This document shows positions 63,643-64,000 of a stretch of 64,000 nt of DNA, one piece after another (positions within the stretch are counted from its first letter, which is position 1; every line of letters starts with the position of its first letter). The position numbers were made by a program, and so were the translations under genes. The notes under the pieces were generated by a model. That model searched no databases. It was given only the letters and a program-made list of their open reading frames with translations, and was not told where the DNA came from. Origin of the DNA: UBA6912 sp963792895 (lineage in GTDB: Bacteria; Actinomycetota; Acidimicrobiia; Spongiisociales; UBA5794); contig CAWBYA010000006.1 of NCBI GenBank assembly GCA_963792895.1, positions 124,001 through 188,000 on the forward strand, in the 5' to 3' direction.

Positions 63643-64000
63643 CTACCCGGGCACGTTCTTGGGCAGACCCGCTCCTGCGATCCGATCGGTTCGCGAGTAG
63701 ACGTTGAAGCGACCATCCCTCGCAAAACCGACGATGGTGAGGCCGAGACGCTCTGCCGCAGCGACGGCGAGCGAGGACGGAGCGGAGACGGCGACCACGA
63801 TCGCGATCCCGGCCACGGCGGCCTTCTGGACGATCTCGAAGCTCGCCCGACCGGACACGGCGAGGACACGGTCGGTGAGGGGTAGCGAGCCGTGGCGAAC
63901 GGCCCAGCCGACCACTTTGTCGACGGCGTTGTGACGCCCGACGTCTTCCCGCACGACGAGGGCTGCCCCCGTCACGTCGAACAGCGCCGCAGCGTGGAGC
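63643..64000 (-). CDS. fdhD: formate dehydrogenase accessory sulfurtransferase FdhD, truncated by window edge
   Basis: The C-terminal portion of FdhD (119 residues visible), with H-A-A-A-L, R-E-D-V-G-R-H-N-A-V-D-K and S-G-R-A-S-F-E-I-V-Q-K-A, the family signature. FdhD transfers sulfur to the molybdenum cofactor of formate dehydrogenase. The N-terminal part, containing the reactive cysteines, lies beyond base 64000. It is 40 bases from the cyclodeaminase start and may be co-transcribed. Confidence 0.93.
   Translation of the reverse strand, partial: LHAAALFDVTGAALVVREDVGRHNAVDKVVGWAVRHGSLPLTDRVLAVSGRASFEIVQKAAVAGIAIVVAVSAPSSLAVAAAERLGLTIVGFARDGRFNVYSRTDRIAGAGLPKNVPG

Overview
This 64 kb window is high-GC, densely coded DNA with many GTG and TTG starts and frequent 1-8 base gene overlaps. 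An F420-type luciferase-like oxidoreductase, a type VII secretion (WXG100/FtsK) locus, an MMPL protein and Actinobacteria-style Tad pilus genes point to an actinobacterium; the mix would fit an Acidimicrobiia-like lineage, but that is inference. I recognised no rRNA, tRNA, integrase, transposase or CRISPR array.

Layout. 0-4 kb: small envelope and membrane genes (LysM-like protein, M15 peptidase lipoprotein) and then a VapBC toxin-antitoxin pair (4.05-4.65 kb). 4.9-5.1 kb: frameshifted scrap of a TIR-like (CAP12/Pycsar effector type) domain. 5.2-11.8 kb: one minus-strand Tad/Flp pilus operon (cpaB, tadZ, tadA, tadB, tadC and four small pilin, TadE and TadG-like proteins). 12-20.6 kb: accessory region bordered by two BldC/excisionase-like regulators. 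It holds a 51-residue metallothionein-like gene, a DUF4062-NTPase-transmembrane-ectodomain protein with two frameshifts, a damaged DUF4062 paralogue and a frameshifted repeat surface protein. 20.6-25.5 kb: macro-domain protein, SRPBCC protein, DUF5671-like membrane protein, M15/SH3b protein. 25.7-28.3 kb: a two-gene unit of a TPR-trypsin-like protease and an alpha/beta hydrolase with intact catalytic residues, the best candidate here for an uncharacterised two-component system. 28.4-37.7 kb: metabolism (LLM oxidoreductase, murI, metX, class III cyclase, EVE protein, SAM-I riboswitch and metY, prpE-like ligase). 37.9-45.2 kb: minus-strand exopolysaccharide operon, including a flippase fused to an APH-like kinase. 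45.4-48.8 kb: MMPL protein with an 18-bp minisatellite and a GHKL-like C-terminus. 51.6-57.5 kb: compact EssC-type type VII secretion locus. 58.8-61.9 kb: alpha-glucosidase, remnant LacI regulator and orphan sugar-ABC ATPase. The window ends inside fdhD.

How genes work together. The Tad genes form one coupled transcription unit for an envelope pilus. metX and metY supply methionine from homoserine, with metY under SAM riboswitch control. The 38-45 kb genes would build, export and trim a surface polysaccharide. The two WXG100 genes and the EssC-like motor form a secretion unit facing a divergent membrane protein. Frameshift damage is concentrated in accessory genes (TIR-like scrap, 13-18 kb cluster, LacI remnant), while housekeeping and operon genes are intact, which favours gene decay over uniform sequencing error. 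Read-level data would be needed to settle this.
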